A stretch of 64,000 nucleotides of DNA from Callipepla californica brunnescens. Lineage: Eukaryota > Chordata > Aves > Galliformes > Odontophoridae. The notes under the pieces were generated by a model. That model saw nothing but the letters and a program-made list of their open reading frames with translations. It did not search any database and was not told the origin of the DNA. How positions within the stretch are numbered: the stretch's first letter is position 1; every line of letters begins with the position of its first letter. The translations under genes and the position numbers were made by a program. Location of the stretch: positions 25,889,105 to 25,953,104 of the forward strand of contig JALIRH010000006.1 of the NCBI GenBank assembly GCA_023055505.1, written 5' to 3'. This document shows, piece by piece, positions 43,401 to 58,400 of this stretch.

Positions 43401-46400
43401 TACAAATGAAAGTAGAGAAAACTTGAAGGAAAAGATACAAACAAATGTGACTCATGACCCACAAGGAAAAAGCAATAAACTTAAGTTTACCATGCATTGT
43501 CAGGCAACAACATTAATTAAAATGAAAATGCTGTATGTATGCTTTAATTTTTTTACATTATTTGTACATATTACCAGACTAAAAATTTTGTACTCTATGG
43601 AGTGCTCTTTTTTACTCTTACATTCCAGAGATTTTGTTTCTTCCCACTGACTTAAATTATTAAGGATCACCACAAATATCCTTAAAATAAAATTCTGAGA
43701 TTCCTTAGCAGAAGCAAATGCTCACACACACAAAAACACTTTACTACTTGTCAGTTTGGAGGTCTCTTAAGCTTTAGAGTACACTTACAAAAAAAGTCAA
43801 GGTCATTTTTTCACTTTCAAGGTTACCATTATACCTCCTGAACAGCCAGGCAACTTTTGCCAAAGAACCACAACACGGAGCACAGATAGTAAAGACAGCA
43901 TATATGCATCTGCTTTAACATACACACACGTGCCAATCAAAGTTATTTCTGCCAATATTACTTTTTTACTCAGTACCTTTTTGACATGAAAATAAGGAAA
44001 CACAAGCAAAGGTTTACAAAAAAACATCAAATCATTATAAATCTTACCATCCATATGACATACTGATTAATATAATCAGGATCACTGAGCTGGTTTATTA
44101 ATGGAAGAAGAATTCCTCGGGAGAGGATTTCCTACAAAAAAAGAGAAATCATTTTCAAGTGTGATAATTTCAGTATTGTCATACAGATGTTAAAGAAAAC
44201 ATATAATAACACGTATCATTCAATGGACACCAGCACATTATCTTCCCAACTAACATTGAGAAGATACTGATATTCTATTAAACAATTTTTAAGATTATCT
44301 CTCTTTTAAAATAATTCAATGCTAAGTTAAATGGATATTCTAAAACAAAAGAAAAATAAAACAAACAAACAAACAAACAAACAAAAAAACAGTTCTAACA
44401 TTTTTTGAGGCATTAAAGTAAAGAATTAGGATGACTTTCAGAGTATGCATTTACCCTGACAAAGTATCGCATGATCTTGTTCTGGAAGTCTCCAGGAGGT
44501 AGCAATATATACAGTAAGACCTCACACAGATCCCTTAGGAATCCTGTAGAGAGAGAACAAAATGAAAAAACCCTCAGCACAAATTTCTATTATTTTGTTT
44601 CTCATTTTATCTGGTATCATAAAAACCAATGGATAAATCCTTAAAACAAAACAGAGTAATATATATTCTTACAGTCTAAGCACCATAGTAACATCCTTCA
44701 GAATGACTATACACAGCACTGACATATAATCCAACAGAGATAACTACAGTTCCAAAGCCAAGACAAAAGAAAGCCAAATTCCAGGAATCAAGCAAGTAGT
44801 TTCAATTTATTTTCCTTAGTATACATAGTGTTTTTCCCCCTGCATACTTTGCCCAAACAGTGATATTTCATTAAGTGAAGATTATCGAGTAGTGGTAAGG
44901 ATAGTAGATCTAATAAAAAACATTTACCACCTGTAAAGCCACTCCCTCTGTGCCAGAAAGCATCTTTTTTTCCAATGAAAAGACATAGATACACTTATTA
45001 ATATTATAAAAGCGCAAATTAGAGGAAATGTACATGTGTTGTAGATAATCATGCTTTGAAAGTCACACACTAAGGTTTCAGTATTTATCAATATTTAAAA
45101 ATCAGTTGGTAGCATTTTAATTTAGTCTGCTAAACTACAATAGCTTCAGAAGAATATTGAGAGACCTTCTTCATCTTTGGGAGAAGTGCAGACTAGGTCA
45201 CGACAGACTTCTTTTTCCATTTCAACTTCAACCTCAAAGAATGTATCTACAAGTTCCTCAGCTTGGTCTATACAAAAGAAAATAAAAGCAAAATATACTT
45301 TTCTGTAAAGATCAGAAACTTGAGAATAAACTTGAATTATAAAGTTAATTATATTTCACACATGTAAAACACTTGCCAACTCAGGAATGAAAATAAAAAA
45401 ATGCTTCAGACACTATATTACCTTTCATCTGATCACCTTTCTCTGCTATTCTTTGCTGAGCTTTTCTGAAGACTCGAAGATGAGTGCCGAAGTCATCAAC
45501 AAGTCGTGTAGTGAAGTAAGGCTGCCAGTCTGTTTCCTTTGACCTACCAAAAAAGTGACCCATGGAAATGAATTAGTTTATCCTGAATACAAAGAGCAAT
45601 TACAAATTTCTACTTCTCATTCCCCCCTGGCAACAGTCAGTGACAGCAAACACAGAGAGTAAAGAAAAAAGCCCCTTCTCCTGCTCACCGAAACCAAAGA
45701 AAACATTGTAAAATATCATTCTTGGATCTACACATTAATAATTATGCTTAAATTATTTTCAAGTCAACACTGATACCTCAAGTAGTTTCCTGATTCACAA
45801 TACCTTAAAATATCTGCTGAAAAACCCTCATTCAAGCCATCTCAAAGCACCTACAATTTAAAACTAAAATACTGCACAGGTCTTTTTCTTTCTTTTTTTT
45901 TTTTCCCTCTCCTTTCTCATGTTTCTCACATCCATGAACCTTACATCCCTGAATCTCTTAGTAGGATCTAAGGGAGCCAACTCCCCCGCACTGTAAGGGC
46001 AAAGCAGGCCCAAGATCATCTCATGAGCCTGAATGTGTACAAGTCTATGGGCAGCCAGATGACTTGCATCCCAGGGTCATAAGGGAGCTGGCTGATGTGG
46101 TTGCCAAGCCACTCTTTGTCATACTTGTAAAGTCATGGCTGTCAGGATAAGTCCCCAGAAAAATGGAAACATCATTTCCATTTATAAGAAAGGGCAAAAG
46201 GAAGACCCAGGAAACTACAGACCAGTGAGTCTCAAATCTGTGCCTTGGTAGATCATGGAACAGATCCTCCTGGAAGACATACTAAGGAACAGGAGGGATG
46301 AGTGAGTGATCCTTGACATCCAACACAGCTACACCAAGGGAAGGTCACATCTGATCAATCTGATGGCTTTCTGTGATGGAGTGATGGCACTGGTGGACAA

Positions 46401-49400
46401 CAGGGAGGCAACTGATGTCACCTACCTGGTCTTCTGCTGGGTTTCTGATACGTTCCCCAGCTACATCCTTATCTCTAAACTGGAGAGATATGGACTTGAA
46501 GGGTGGACAATTTAGTGGATAAGGAATAAGGAAGGTCACAGCCATAGGGCTATAGTCAATGGCTCCACAACCAGCCAGAGGCCAGTGAGAAGCAGCATTC
46601 ACAGGAGGGGGATATTGTTAATCTTTAACATCTTTTTATCAATAACATAGACAGTGAGATTGAGCACATCCTCAGCAAATTTGTCTGTGAAGGTTTTCAA
46701 GGCCAGGTTGAATGGGGCACTGGGCAGCCTCGTATAGTACCTGAAAACTTCAGTTGGCAACCCTGTCTGTGGCAGAGGGAATGAAATTTGATGATCCCTG
46801 AGGTCCCTTTGAACCCAAACCATTCTATGATTCTTTTTCTCCCATTGTTTTGGAAGTCATACAAACTTTTTTTTTTTCTTTTCTGAATTTGCAGTATATG
46901 CACAAGTAAGAAAACACACAATTCATTTGAAACTATCAATGACTTAATATTATCAACAGTTCCACAGCTTACACAAGAGGTAGTTAACATGAATCACTAA
47001 ATAAGCAACACGCAACGAGAAGTGTTAAAAAAGTCACCCATCAGCTTTGAATAAAACCACTTAACTTCTGGTTTAGGAAAGATGAAGCTATACTGAGATG
47101 TCCACGCCTTTTGGATAGAACCAAAAAGCTACTTACAAGCTGGACATCAGCGCTGATATATACACTGCACTAAATATTCTGTTGTCTAAATTCTCTTATA
47201 TAACTATTATAGTAGAATCCTTCTACAACACTTTCTTCTTTGTGTTTATTTTCTCTTTCCTCCTTGGAAGAGATAAGGAACTCTGGTAGAGAAGAAAGCC
47301 CAATACAAAATCCAGATGTGAGACTGAGCAGTGGAGCTGTCTAAAAGGGCAGTTCATCAAAACCACTTATAGTCCAGAGCCACCATCCATACAGACAAGT
47401 CACACAAAAACACTAGGTGGCAGCCTCGCAGCATTGTTCTGAAAGAGCAACTCCAAAAGAGATCGAAAAAAAGTCTGCTGTACACATTCTCTTCAGAAAT
47501 TCATAGCATATATCCAATTAGAGATTATGGAACTAATCTATGACTGCTACAGCTGTAACTGGCTGCAGCCATTATAATACACTAGATCATTTTCCTCTGA
47601 TAATGATCAATTGCTGCAGCCCTAAGAAAATGGTAGGATTTGTACAGGAAGAAGAAAATTACACAGGAGCAGTGGCTATTTTTGAAGAAATGCAATACTG
47701 TAGGAGGAAAAATTAAGTTAGTTGTAAGTTGACCTGCTCCGACACAAAACCAGTGCTCAATACCGTTCAAGGAAGTAACTTCAACCAATAGACAAAATTG
47801 TTAAATTTCAGCAGTCAAATTCATTTCGTACTTAAGACCAGGATTGTTTCCCATAAGGTATTGTTTATTTAGCCTATTTTCAAACTTGTTTACTAGGTTT
47901 TCATTATTTCACGATCAATGTGATTTTATCATCATGAACTTTTCCTAGTATTAAACCTAGCTCTCCATCTTCGAACTTAGTTCCTAGAACAGCACTCTAA
48001 CCTGTGTTTTCAATTGAGAGAGAACAAAGCCTTAAAACTTGCTGAGAAGTTTGTTATACTTAGGTGACCCCCAACCTCTTAAAGAGAAAACAGATAATTA
48101 CTAAAGTGAGACAAACTCTTGAAATTATTACTTAATAAAGAAGTACTGAAGTTTACGCAGAAATAGAATACAGAAGGCTTCTTGGGCTGAGAAATCAGCC
48201 ATACTAAAGCCAGTATTTTCCTACTCATTCACTCCCTGATTTTCTACTACTTGATTAAGCAACAACAGAAAAACAAGGGACAATTAATAAACTATCAGTT
48301 TGTTATAAAAGAAGCAATAACTAAAAAACTTTAAGACAAAATTACATCTGTAGAAAGAAATGGTACATTACATTGCTACCCTTATGAAAATACTCATTGT
48401 TGATACATACTGAACAGCAAGACCCTGTTTTCAAAGTTACCTGAGCTGATACAAGTTTTTTAAATTAAGGGCTTCAGACAGACCCATCTTCAGAACAGCT
48501 CTGCTGTTTATTGGAACCTGACTTGCATACAAAAAGATGAGGTTCATGCAGCTTAGTGTCTAAGTTGCAGAAAAATAGCTATTCAGTAATTTTAGGCATT
48601 AATCAAAATCTGGAAAAGACTGTGACAACAAATGTCACTTCCACTCATTGCCTAAGGGATCAGCAAGGCTGTACTTCTTTCAGATTATGATCTTAAACTA
48701 TGTTAATGTTCTGTCTGTATAAAACAGAGAACTCTGTCAACAGATATGTGATAATAGATAAATGATTTTTAGTTTATCAATAGAGATATTTGTCCATTTG
48801 CTTGATAAAACACAAATAATCTTACCTGGCTGAAAACTGAACAAGTGCATACTGAAGAGCTTGCCTGATTTCCAGAAGAAACGATTCATCATCACTTAGT
48901 GTGTAATACCAATACTGCACATAGTCTCTCAGGGAAAACTGGATCACCTGAAATTGGAAAAGGAAAAAGATGAAATAATGAACAAAACAGGTCAAAAAAA
49001 AAATGTGCCTGATAATGCAATACCGATCTGCTTAAAAGGTTCACTAATTAACTTATCTACCATTATAAAACCATGACTGAAACAATAAGTACTGAAAGTT
49101 CTCTTGTTGATTCACATATGTTCGCACTGCTATGTTGAAAAACTCCGAAACAGACAAAAACGTACTGCCCAACATCTTGGCTAACCCTTGATGTTTTTTG
49201 TCACTTCCCAGTCTCAACATCTATTTGCCTCTACTTAGATATTACAGACTCAATACTTGGAAAAATAAATTAAATAGTACTGGCTAGAACTTACCTGTTG
49301 CAAAGGCTCATCAATTATATTTGCACCTGTCAGCCTTCTGTCAATCTTAATAGGTCTGGCTTCACGTTTCATTTCTTCTATGCACTTGAAAGAGATCAGG

Positions 49401-52400
49401 AAATTTAACTTTGTAGTTTTTAGTACAGCTAGATTTTAACTATAGTTATTTGTGATATCTGTACATTTCCCGTAGCAACTTTATGTAACCTGTTTCTCAC
49501 ATTTATATCTTATGTTCTATATAGATGAATAACCAAACCTTCCACTATACAGTAAATAATGGTGAGAAACTGATCTACATTATTTCTTGTTTACTGTAAA
49601 GAAGCAAGTTCACTAAAAAAACGGATGAGAAGGAAATAAAACTCAAACACAGTAAAAGGGTAGAGGAGAACAGTGGCACAAGACAGTTTATGGGTAAGAC
49701 TCCAGTTCCATACTTGATTATGAAACTCATCTACAGCCTCATGCAGGTGATAGTTTAAGTTCCCCCACATGCTTCCTTTATCCTTTTCTTATTATTATGT
49801 GCTGGTAGAGAAATTACTCTTTTTGTACCATCATTACTCGACAGACAGCCCTTTAAAAGTAACTGATGAGGTTGGTTGGTTGAGAAAAATGGCATATGTA
49901 CATCGACAATCCACCCTCCCACCAGAAGTACAAAAATTGCAAGGATTACACAAAAAAATACATTCATTTGTAAAACAGCTAGAGCATAGATACATATGGA
50001 GATCAAAAAAAGGAACATCAAAAACTCTCATACACTTAGAGTAAGTTTAAAAAACAGAACAGTTTTCTAAGCCCACCCTCAAAAATAAATAAATAGAAGA
50101 GACATAAGCAAAACTTCATAATCAATATAGCATAAGCACGGAAGCTACATAGGGCCAAGAACTTCAATCCCCTAAAATGAAGTTTTACTAATTAGAACAG
50201 GATTCATTAGTTTGCCTACTCCTTTTTGAATAGTAGCAATAAAGCCTTAAACTCTTCATTTAGACCAATGAATTTACACTCAGGTTAGAATATACTTGAT
50301 TTGTTTTTTGTGTTTAAGATTCAACTGGGACTTAAGTGAAAAGGTAACTTACCAACTGAGCTATGAATGAGTCACAAAAAACTTCAATTAGAAAACATAC
50401 TCCTGAATCATAAAGCACACTTCTTTAAATGTGCTTGATAAGTGCTGATAAGAAAGTTGAAACTTCCTCATCACAAACAGTAAAATGATTGATTATCTAA
50501 TGGCTGAAGGATGTCTCAAGTGAAACATTCATGGGATTAAACGTCATAATGTAACGAGCAATCTTTAGGTTCGTGCATTTTCACTGTTCTGAGTTCAAAT
50601 CAATTAGGGCAAGACATATCTGTCAAGGCACACAGGTTCATAAACCAGGAATATATAAAAATTCCACATCTTAGTTAGCTATTAAGAACCTGTTCTAAAC
50701 AGATGCATATTTATGCAATTAGGAAGCCTGAATTTAGAACTACTAACCAAGATGTTCTGCCTGTTAACATTTCAGAAAAAAAGTTGGAAAGGGGATCGCA
50801 CTGCTCCTCCACATTCATAGATGCATTTCCATTATTTTCCTTTGGCCTTAAAGATAGTCAAAAAGCAAGTCATTTAACATAATGAAGCTAGAAACAATAC
50901 TTGAAAGAAACTTCCCATAACTGTTTAACATGTTTGTATTTCTAGAAGGAAAAATCTTGCATTTCACTTTCATTAACAATTTTGCACTGTTGACTGAAAA
51001 TATAAAGGCGGGATCGTTTAATTTCTGAACATTGGTACACATATAATTTTTAGATTAAAATTAACTTTGAAACTCATAGGTTCAAAGCTACAAAATCTGA
51101 TCTACAAGTTAAGGCCATTAACATCTCCTTACCTTAGGGATACCAACTGATGTACAAGGAAGAAATGAATGTTCACACTGCTCAAGGTACTTTTCTGAGT
51201 TGTTTTTTCCAAATAAAAGAGTAACCACAAAACCCCTAAAAGTGAAAAAGAAAAAACAAATAGAGCAGTCATTTCTCTCTCCCCATTAGAAAACCTCACA
51301 CAGCAAGTTATGAAATACCAATGTAATATAAATACTCACTTTCATTGTTGATTATACATAGGGCAAGGCTCTTCCAGTGCATTTTGTTACAGAAAATAAT
51401 TAACAGTAGTAAACAAGAAGTTTCCCACTCTTACAATGGAAGCACAGAATGGCTTAGGTTGGAAGGGCCCTCAAAGATCACCTAGTTCCAACCTCTGGAA
51501 TGGGCAAGGTTGCCACCCACTAGATCAGGCTGGCCACCACACCCATCCAGCCTGGCCTTGAACACCTTAGGGGATGGGGCATCTACAGCTTCCCTAGGCA
51601 ACCTGTTCCAGAGCCTCACAAGAACCACAAAAGCCCCAGGAAGAAATGGATATATCAAGTGTAGAAAGTATAAGAACTTACATTAAACTAAAAAAGAAAA
51701 AAGAAAACTCAAGTAGTCTCATCAAAGCATATAGGAATAGAGAGAAGGAAAAAGACTAGAAGAAAAAAGAAGTTAAACACAATGGAGTTGCGTTTTTGTT
51801 TTATTTAAGTCAGTATATGAACTCTAAAGACAAACATACTCCTGGACCATTTCTTTTTTTAAATATTTTATATTAGAAGTTCATTATCTTCACAACTCCA
51901 CAGCAATATCTAAATTATGTCTTAATGGCTTACCAGGACAACAGTTAATTTTATTACTTTTTCTTTGTGATATAATGAACACACATGGGAAAATAACTAT
52001 TAGAAGGAATTCAATTTTGTTGCAACAGGAATAATTTATGACTTATGACACCAGGGCATGTAAAACACAAAGCCAGTTTTAATAAGAAACAGTTGAAAAT
52101 CTAAAGACTGTGCCAATTATAGCACAACTGAAGTAGCCTTTGAAAATTTAAGCACAAAAACACAGGCCAACTGATGAACACGTGACCACATGACCTCTCA
52201 AAGCAGTCCCAGCCTAGAAATGTCCTGAAATAATGTTATTTTAGTATAGATTTTTCCTGTTATACAATTTCTTAGCATATGATTGGAACATAATTTCTAA
52301 TCAACAAATCTAAAGTAGACAAAAATATCCATTTAAAGGTTTTAATCTGCAAACTGGGATCCATTCCTTATGAGCTCTTTACTGGTTCGTAATTCAGAGC

Positions 52401-55400
52401 TAGAAAGGTTGTCATTTATATCCTAATATAAAAATAATACAAAATTATTATGGGTAACTTGAGGAAGCATATTCCACTCTAAGCTCTGATTCCCTTATGG
52501 CCTACAGCACTCTTTTTATCTGCCAATCACAATCACTTTCTACACATGACTGAAGTACAATAAATAAAAACAACTTCAAAAGTTCTAATTGCTTTACTGC
52601 TCTAGGTGCTCCCAGATAGCTTTGAAATCATAACACCAACAGTGCCACTGTCATCTCAGTTCGGTTCAAGTACAAAAACTTGCTTAGAAAACTGCAGTAT
52701 TTCTTTCACTATGCTAAAAAATGTTGTGTTTTTTGTTTGTTTTTTTTCACTCATCAGAATCTTTAGCTTTACTTTATTTGTAGTCCACCAATTTCCTACT
52801 GGAAATCTCAGTCTGCTTTTAAAGAACAAAGTATTCTCAAAACACCTTTTTTTGGCTACGAAATAATTTTAAGTATCGGCAACATGGAGGAGAAAGAAGA
52901 GCTAATATAATTCTGTTAATTCAAAAGGACTGAAGTCTTGAAGGTAACAAGCTATAGATTATGAATCTTTTTTCTCTCAAACATTTTGACACATTTCCAG
53001 TCTCAAAAATATTTTATACTCATTCAAAAATATTCATATGCTACCAATATAGTCGAAATGTACATTCACCATCCTACACATCCTATCATTTTTAAGCTAG
53101 AAATGCTAAGAACTTCTGCTTCTAGAACAGAAATTAATACATTTTCTTCTTCAACTTAAAAATCTTGAGTATGTTAGAGAAGTATACATAGCCTGACTAT
53201 TTACTATTACCGTTAGCTTATCAGAAGCTTCCAGTGCAAATGTTAATCCAATTAATCAACAGGATATCAAATTAGGTAAATGCAAAATCATTTTAGTCTT
53301 TTCTAAAAATTATGTAAAAATTACTGGAACAAGACATTAGTTCCCAGTTTGAAGTTCTTCCAAAGATATCGGAATATCAGCTTTTCATGAGGATATATTA
53401 ACATTGGAACAATGGTGAAAGACAGGAAAATGAAAACAACAGATTTATCATTTCCCCATCAAGTGTGAAAAGTAACAAGCTCAGGTGAATGCTTTGTGGA
53501 AGCCAAAATGGAGCTTCACAAGCATTCCCAATATGGTCAGGAATTAAAATAATAAGCATAGGCAGCAGACACATACACGTGCATATAATTAAGTATTGAT
53601 AATAATGCTTTTTATAAAGAGCAAATTCCTTTAAATGTCAGTGATTGCAGATCTAAGAAGTTTTAGTTCTGACATCATCAGAAGCTTAAAGCTTTTGGCT
53701 TAACTGCAAATAACAGTTTTTATTTTACTACTTTGAGATTCAAAGACAGAAGAAAGAGTAAGGTAAGGTAGGAAACACACGATACAAAGAGAGGACAGGA
53801 AAAATACAGGCACAGCACTACTGTTAATGAAATTGCACCAATACTTGAAGCAGAAGCAAAAAAAAATATTTTGTGAAACTTAATACTTTGTAATAATCTT
53901 GGCTGTAAAGGTTAAGGAAACAACATCTCTTTTTCTTTCATGGAAAGAGCTAAGTGAACTCCCTAAGTGATCAATTTTCAAATCCCAAATTGAAGAAAGG
54001 GGTACTAAACACATGTAAACAACAAAAACTAACATTTTGGAAATCAGTGCTGATAAAAAAAAAATTAAAGATGACTTCTGATTTAAAGCTTTATTCGTAC
54101 ACAAAAACAGTTTCAGTATACTTTTATACATGCAAATAACAATAAAACACTCACTACAATCTAACCGTGCTCATAGGAAGAAATGTACATGTGTGTGGCA
54201 ATAGGACGAGGGAAAATGGCCATGAACTGATGCATAGGAAGTTCCTCACAAAATGTGCACAGGAACTTCTTCACAGTGCAGTGAGAAGGAAGGAGGACAT
54301 AATTTCTTAATAAGTACCTGGGATAAGAACCAACACAGTAATAAGAAGTAATGAACTGAAGATAACGTTGGTTTTATGTGAATATTTGTCCTCTACTAGC
54401 AGTTAAAAATAGTTAGATCTATTAAAAAAATCTGCCACCTTTTTCCTCTTGGCAAAGATAGTATGAGTACTATTTGACCGGAAAAAAAATAAACCTGAAT
54501 TTCAATAAATTTGAGATCTCAAGAAAATATACTTAAGTCATAAGAAGTTGCTTAAACACACACATCATTACACAGAAGTCATTTCAGATTTTCAGAGCAA
54601 ACTGCTAACAGAAGTTCAAATTTTACCACGACTATATAAAAACATAAGTAGCATACTTACCCACCCACAAAGCAGAGGATATAAAACGCAAAGTAAAATA
54701 TAGCGAAGGGTCCAAAAGTTATTAGAAAAAGCACAACACCAAGACTTCCCCATCCCCATATGGAAAGACTGGTCTGCAAACAAGAACACACAGGAAGAGA
54801 GTCATTAATACACGTACAGCTTGGAAACCTGCAAAGCAGTAGTTGCAGTTACTTAAACGCTTGATACCTTTTAACTAAGCAGGAAATAGATGTTTTCCAG
54901 ATGAAATAGAAACTTTTTAAAATTAAAAAAAAAAACATATTTTGCTATCAGTTTACACTGTGAGCTAGCAGTTCACCTTAGGCAACATTACAGCATTATT
55001 CTTTTGTTTCCCATCTCTCATTTCAGATGCAGCTATCAGCCTTACAAATGCTATTGCTTTCTGCAATGCAGCCAGCAAAGATTATATAATGTTAATTCAT
55101 TCTATTCTATAGTTCAGTAAGGAAACCGTGTTTCAGCCAAATCCCAAAAGTGTGAAACTGAAGCTGACAAGAATTTATAGGCCACAAAAACTGTTCCAGC
55201 TCTAAGGTTCTCAACTTTTCTTTTTTTGCCTAGTTTACGCCTTTCCTACCAGTGATCAAATGATGGAAACACAGACAACTGCAATGTCAACAAGTAACAC
55301 TAAGAAAGTATTTAAATAAACTTGTCTTGCAGTTTGACATTTAGAAAACAAGCAAAGATCTAGCACCATATTTGCAGGGAGCTCTTTTTTTCAGTTTTTA

Positions 55401-58400
55401 ATGTGAGGGATTGGGGGGGAGGGCACCTGCCTACATTTCTCATCTCTCTGAAGGGACTATTTAAATTTCAGCTCTTCCTCTTAGGCACAGAACTCAAAAA
55501 AAACAACGCAATTAAAAAAAAGTTTTAAGGTTCCGATGAACAGTGATAAGTAACATAATTCAGCTATATAGAATAAGGAAGCAGCAGGAGTTCTCATCGT
55601 ACATCTACATTCTAATACACAAAGATGATTCCTCAAATTCATGCCCTCAGAAATACAGACATTTTAAAACCTCTGCAAAGTGCCACATACAACAAGATGT
55701 GCATACAGAACATAACATTTAATCACGACTTTCTTATATCAAAATATCAGTATATGTAATAGCATGATTCAAAAAAGTTGAGGTTCTAAATATGGGATAA
55801 GGACTCCAAATGACTTAACAAAACTTAATTAAACAAGATAGCAAGATATGCATATTCAGAGATGGGTGAATGCATAATTAACAAAGAAAGTTCCATAATA
55901 GATAGAACAGTGACCTTTTGTCCTACACTCCAGTTTTGCAATTTAGCATATGGCTACAGATATTCAAATCTCATTTGGTATTTTAATAGGATTTCTTAAA
56001 ACTCACACAACTCAGCGCACTGCAGTACGTACAACAGACACTGGCCCAATTCTCATATGTTTTTGGTTTATAATCTTGGGATTTCGAGAGAGACACTCAA
56101 AAGGATGGAATGATCAGAACAGTTCAATCCAGGCTGACTGTAAATAAGGCTTCCTGAAAGCAGGAAGCACAAGCCAGTCTGCTGAAGAGATGCTATAATG
56201 GCATTTAAGTAGCAGGTACCCAAACCTTTTAAAAGACAAACTTCCCAACTGAACTGTCAAAGTATTAGTTATTGAATTTCAAGCAACTATGGTCAGCTGC
56301 TTAGGACCAAAGAACTAATACAAGCCTCAATCTTTTAGGATGCACACATGTATATAATGCATACACACGCACACAGACGAATGCTCTGCATTCCAGACAA
56401 GCAGTGGTTCCGCCTCATTAGTTTCATCCACTTTTGCTTACCATCACTTCAGATGCTGTATGTTTATCTTGCTACTACTACATCTCATTTTTCATGCCTC
56501 AAGTCCTACAAATACACTGCAGAAGTCTTTCTTTGTAAGGTCATACACATCAAGGGCTAAGGCAGCACCACAGAAGATTCTTCTTCCCATGGTATGGAAT
56601 TGCTTTAGCAAAGTATCAAATGCAGTACAGGCTGTCTGTAAATTGAAACAGCACACTGAAAAGCCTCATCAGTTACTAGAGCGGTGAATATTCACAGGCT
56701 TGATGCTGATGACAGAATTAAGGAGATATCACCTCTAAACTGAAAGAAACACACTAAAACTTTGCTTTCTTACATTCCCCTACTCATCCTTTCATTGGCT
56801 TCAGCTTTCTAGCCTACACCACATTCTGATGGTTCCCACTGCACATTGCTGTTGGCTGACACAGCTGAGCTGTGACTGATTCATCACCATTCACTCAGGA
56901 TTCTGTGTAAATCCACAGGATTCACTACCTTGAAACTGTGTGCAGTTTATAGGCCACAGAGACCTATGGTATTATAGCTTACTGCTCGTGAATTAGCAAG
57001 ATTATTTTGCAGGCAAGTCAGCAGGAGCGCGACAAGGATTTAATGTAGCAGCCATAACAGCAACGAGGCACTCCAATAACTAACTGTGCCTTACTGAAGT
57101 AGCTTCAGTAGGCTTCTCTCTCACATAATCCAGCAGACAAGCTGTCAGAGCTTTGCCTCTAACCCATCTTTAAGCAAAATCCTCAGCCCTGATACTGCTT
57201 TCACTGCAAACGTTCACTGAGGAAAGTACAGCTGTGCTCTGCTTGGATTCAAACTGGTGCTGCCAATTCTCATTTGCAAAAGCAACCAACAGATACAGAA
57301 GCATTTCTCCTTTCATACAAAAGCAGCTCCAGGTGTTCCCACCCACAACCAACCCCCAGCAGCCACTCCTCTCCCAGCTCACCCCTTGCCCCCAGGCAGC
57401 TGCACTCTTACCCCTGACGTCCAGGCAGCCCTGCTCTCCCACTCCTGCTGGATCCTGAGCACCTGACTCATCACACTTGGCCCTGCAGACCTAGAACAAC
57501 TATAATTGTGCCGCCAAGCCTGGGGACATGGCAGGGAGAAAGGACAGAACAGCAAGACAGAAAAGCCGGGCTCAGGAATCATCTACTCCTGCATCTTAAG
57601 CTTCAGCAGAGAACTCTGCAGCCTTACAGCTGCAGCATCCAAAGGGCCGCTTTGCACGCTGTGCCACTGCTGCTGACCACCCTTTGTGACTGCTTTCACG
57701 CTGAAGTTCTGCAACATAATAATGTGGACTCTGAAGAAAATCACACTTCCTCACCCATTGTTCTTTCATTGTGTATATCCAACCGCATTTGTCCAGTAGC
57801 AATTTTTAAATGGCAGCAGCTGTTATGGCCTTAGCTAGACGCTGATAAGCAAACCAGCCTTTGCTCTTTGGGCACTTATAACACTTTTTTTTCCTCTTTT
57901 TTTCTTCTTTTTTTTTTTTTTTTTTTTAATATGATGTTTTGCTAAATGTGTTCAATGTCATCTGTGGGCTCACATTAAGAAATTGTCAAGAGTAGATGTC
58001 AAGTTTAATTTTCTGTTAATTCTACACATCTGCGCTTTCACTTGACTTCAATTTTAAGTGTAAATGGAATGTGTTCACGTACAAACCTTTCCATAATTAA
58101 GGCAAGTGTCATTTTTGTCAAGTGATTAAAAACATTATTTTAGGATTCAAATTACTGCACCCTTACAAGCATGACAAGTAGGACTGGAAAGTGTTATCAA
58201 CTGGAGTACCAATCTCAGATTTAACATGCGCAAAATAAAGCATTACTATCATGACAGATACAGTCTTACTGTGTACTAAATCTACAGCAATCAGTGAAAG
58301 ATATGGCACAGGGAGTTTTGAAAAGAATTCTGCATGTCACTACATGGTTTTTGTTTTTTTTTTTAACTCCTTCCACACTATCCTTTTGCCTGCCTCAGAC

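Noticed and set aside
47428..47455. Inverted sequence resembling a mariner end (GAGTTGCTCTTTCAGAACAAT)
   Set aside because: Only one end was seen, it departs from the GalluHop terminus after a few bases, and no partner repeat lies nearby.
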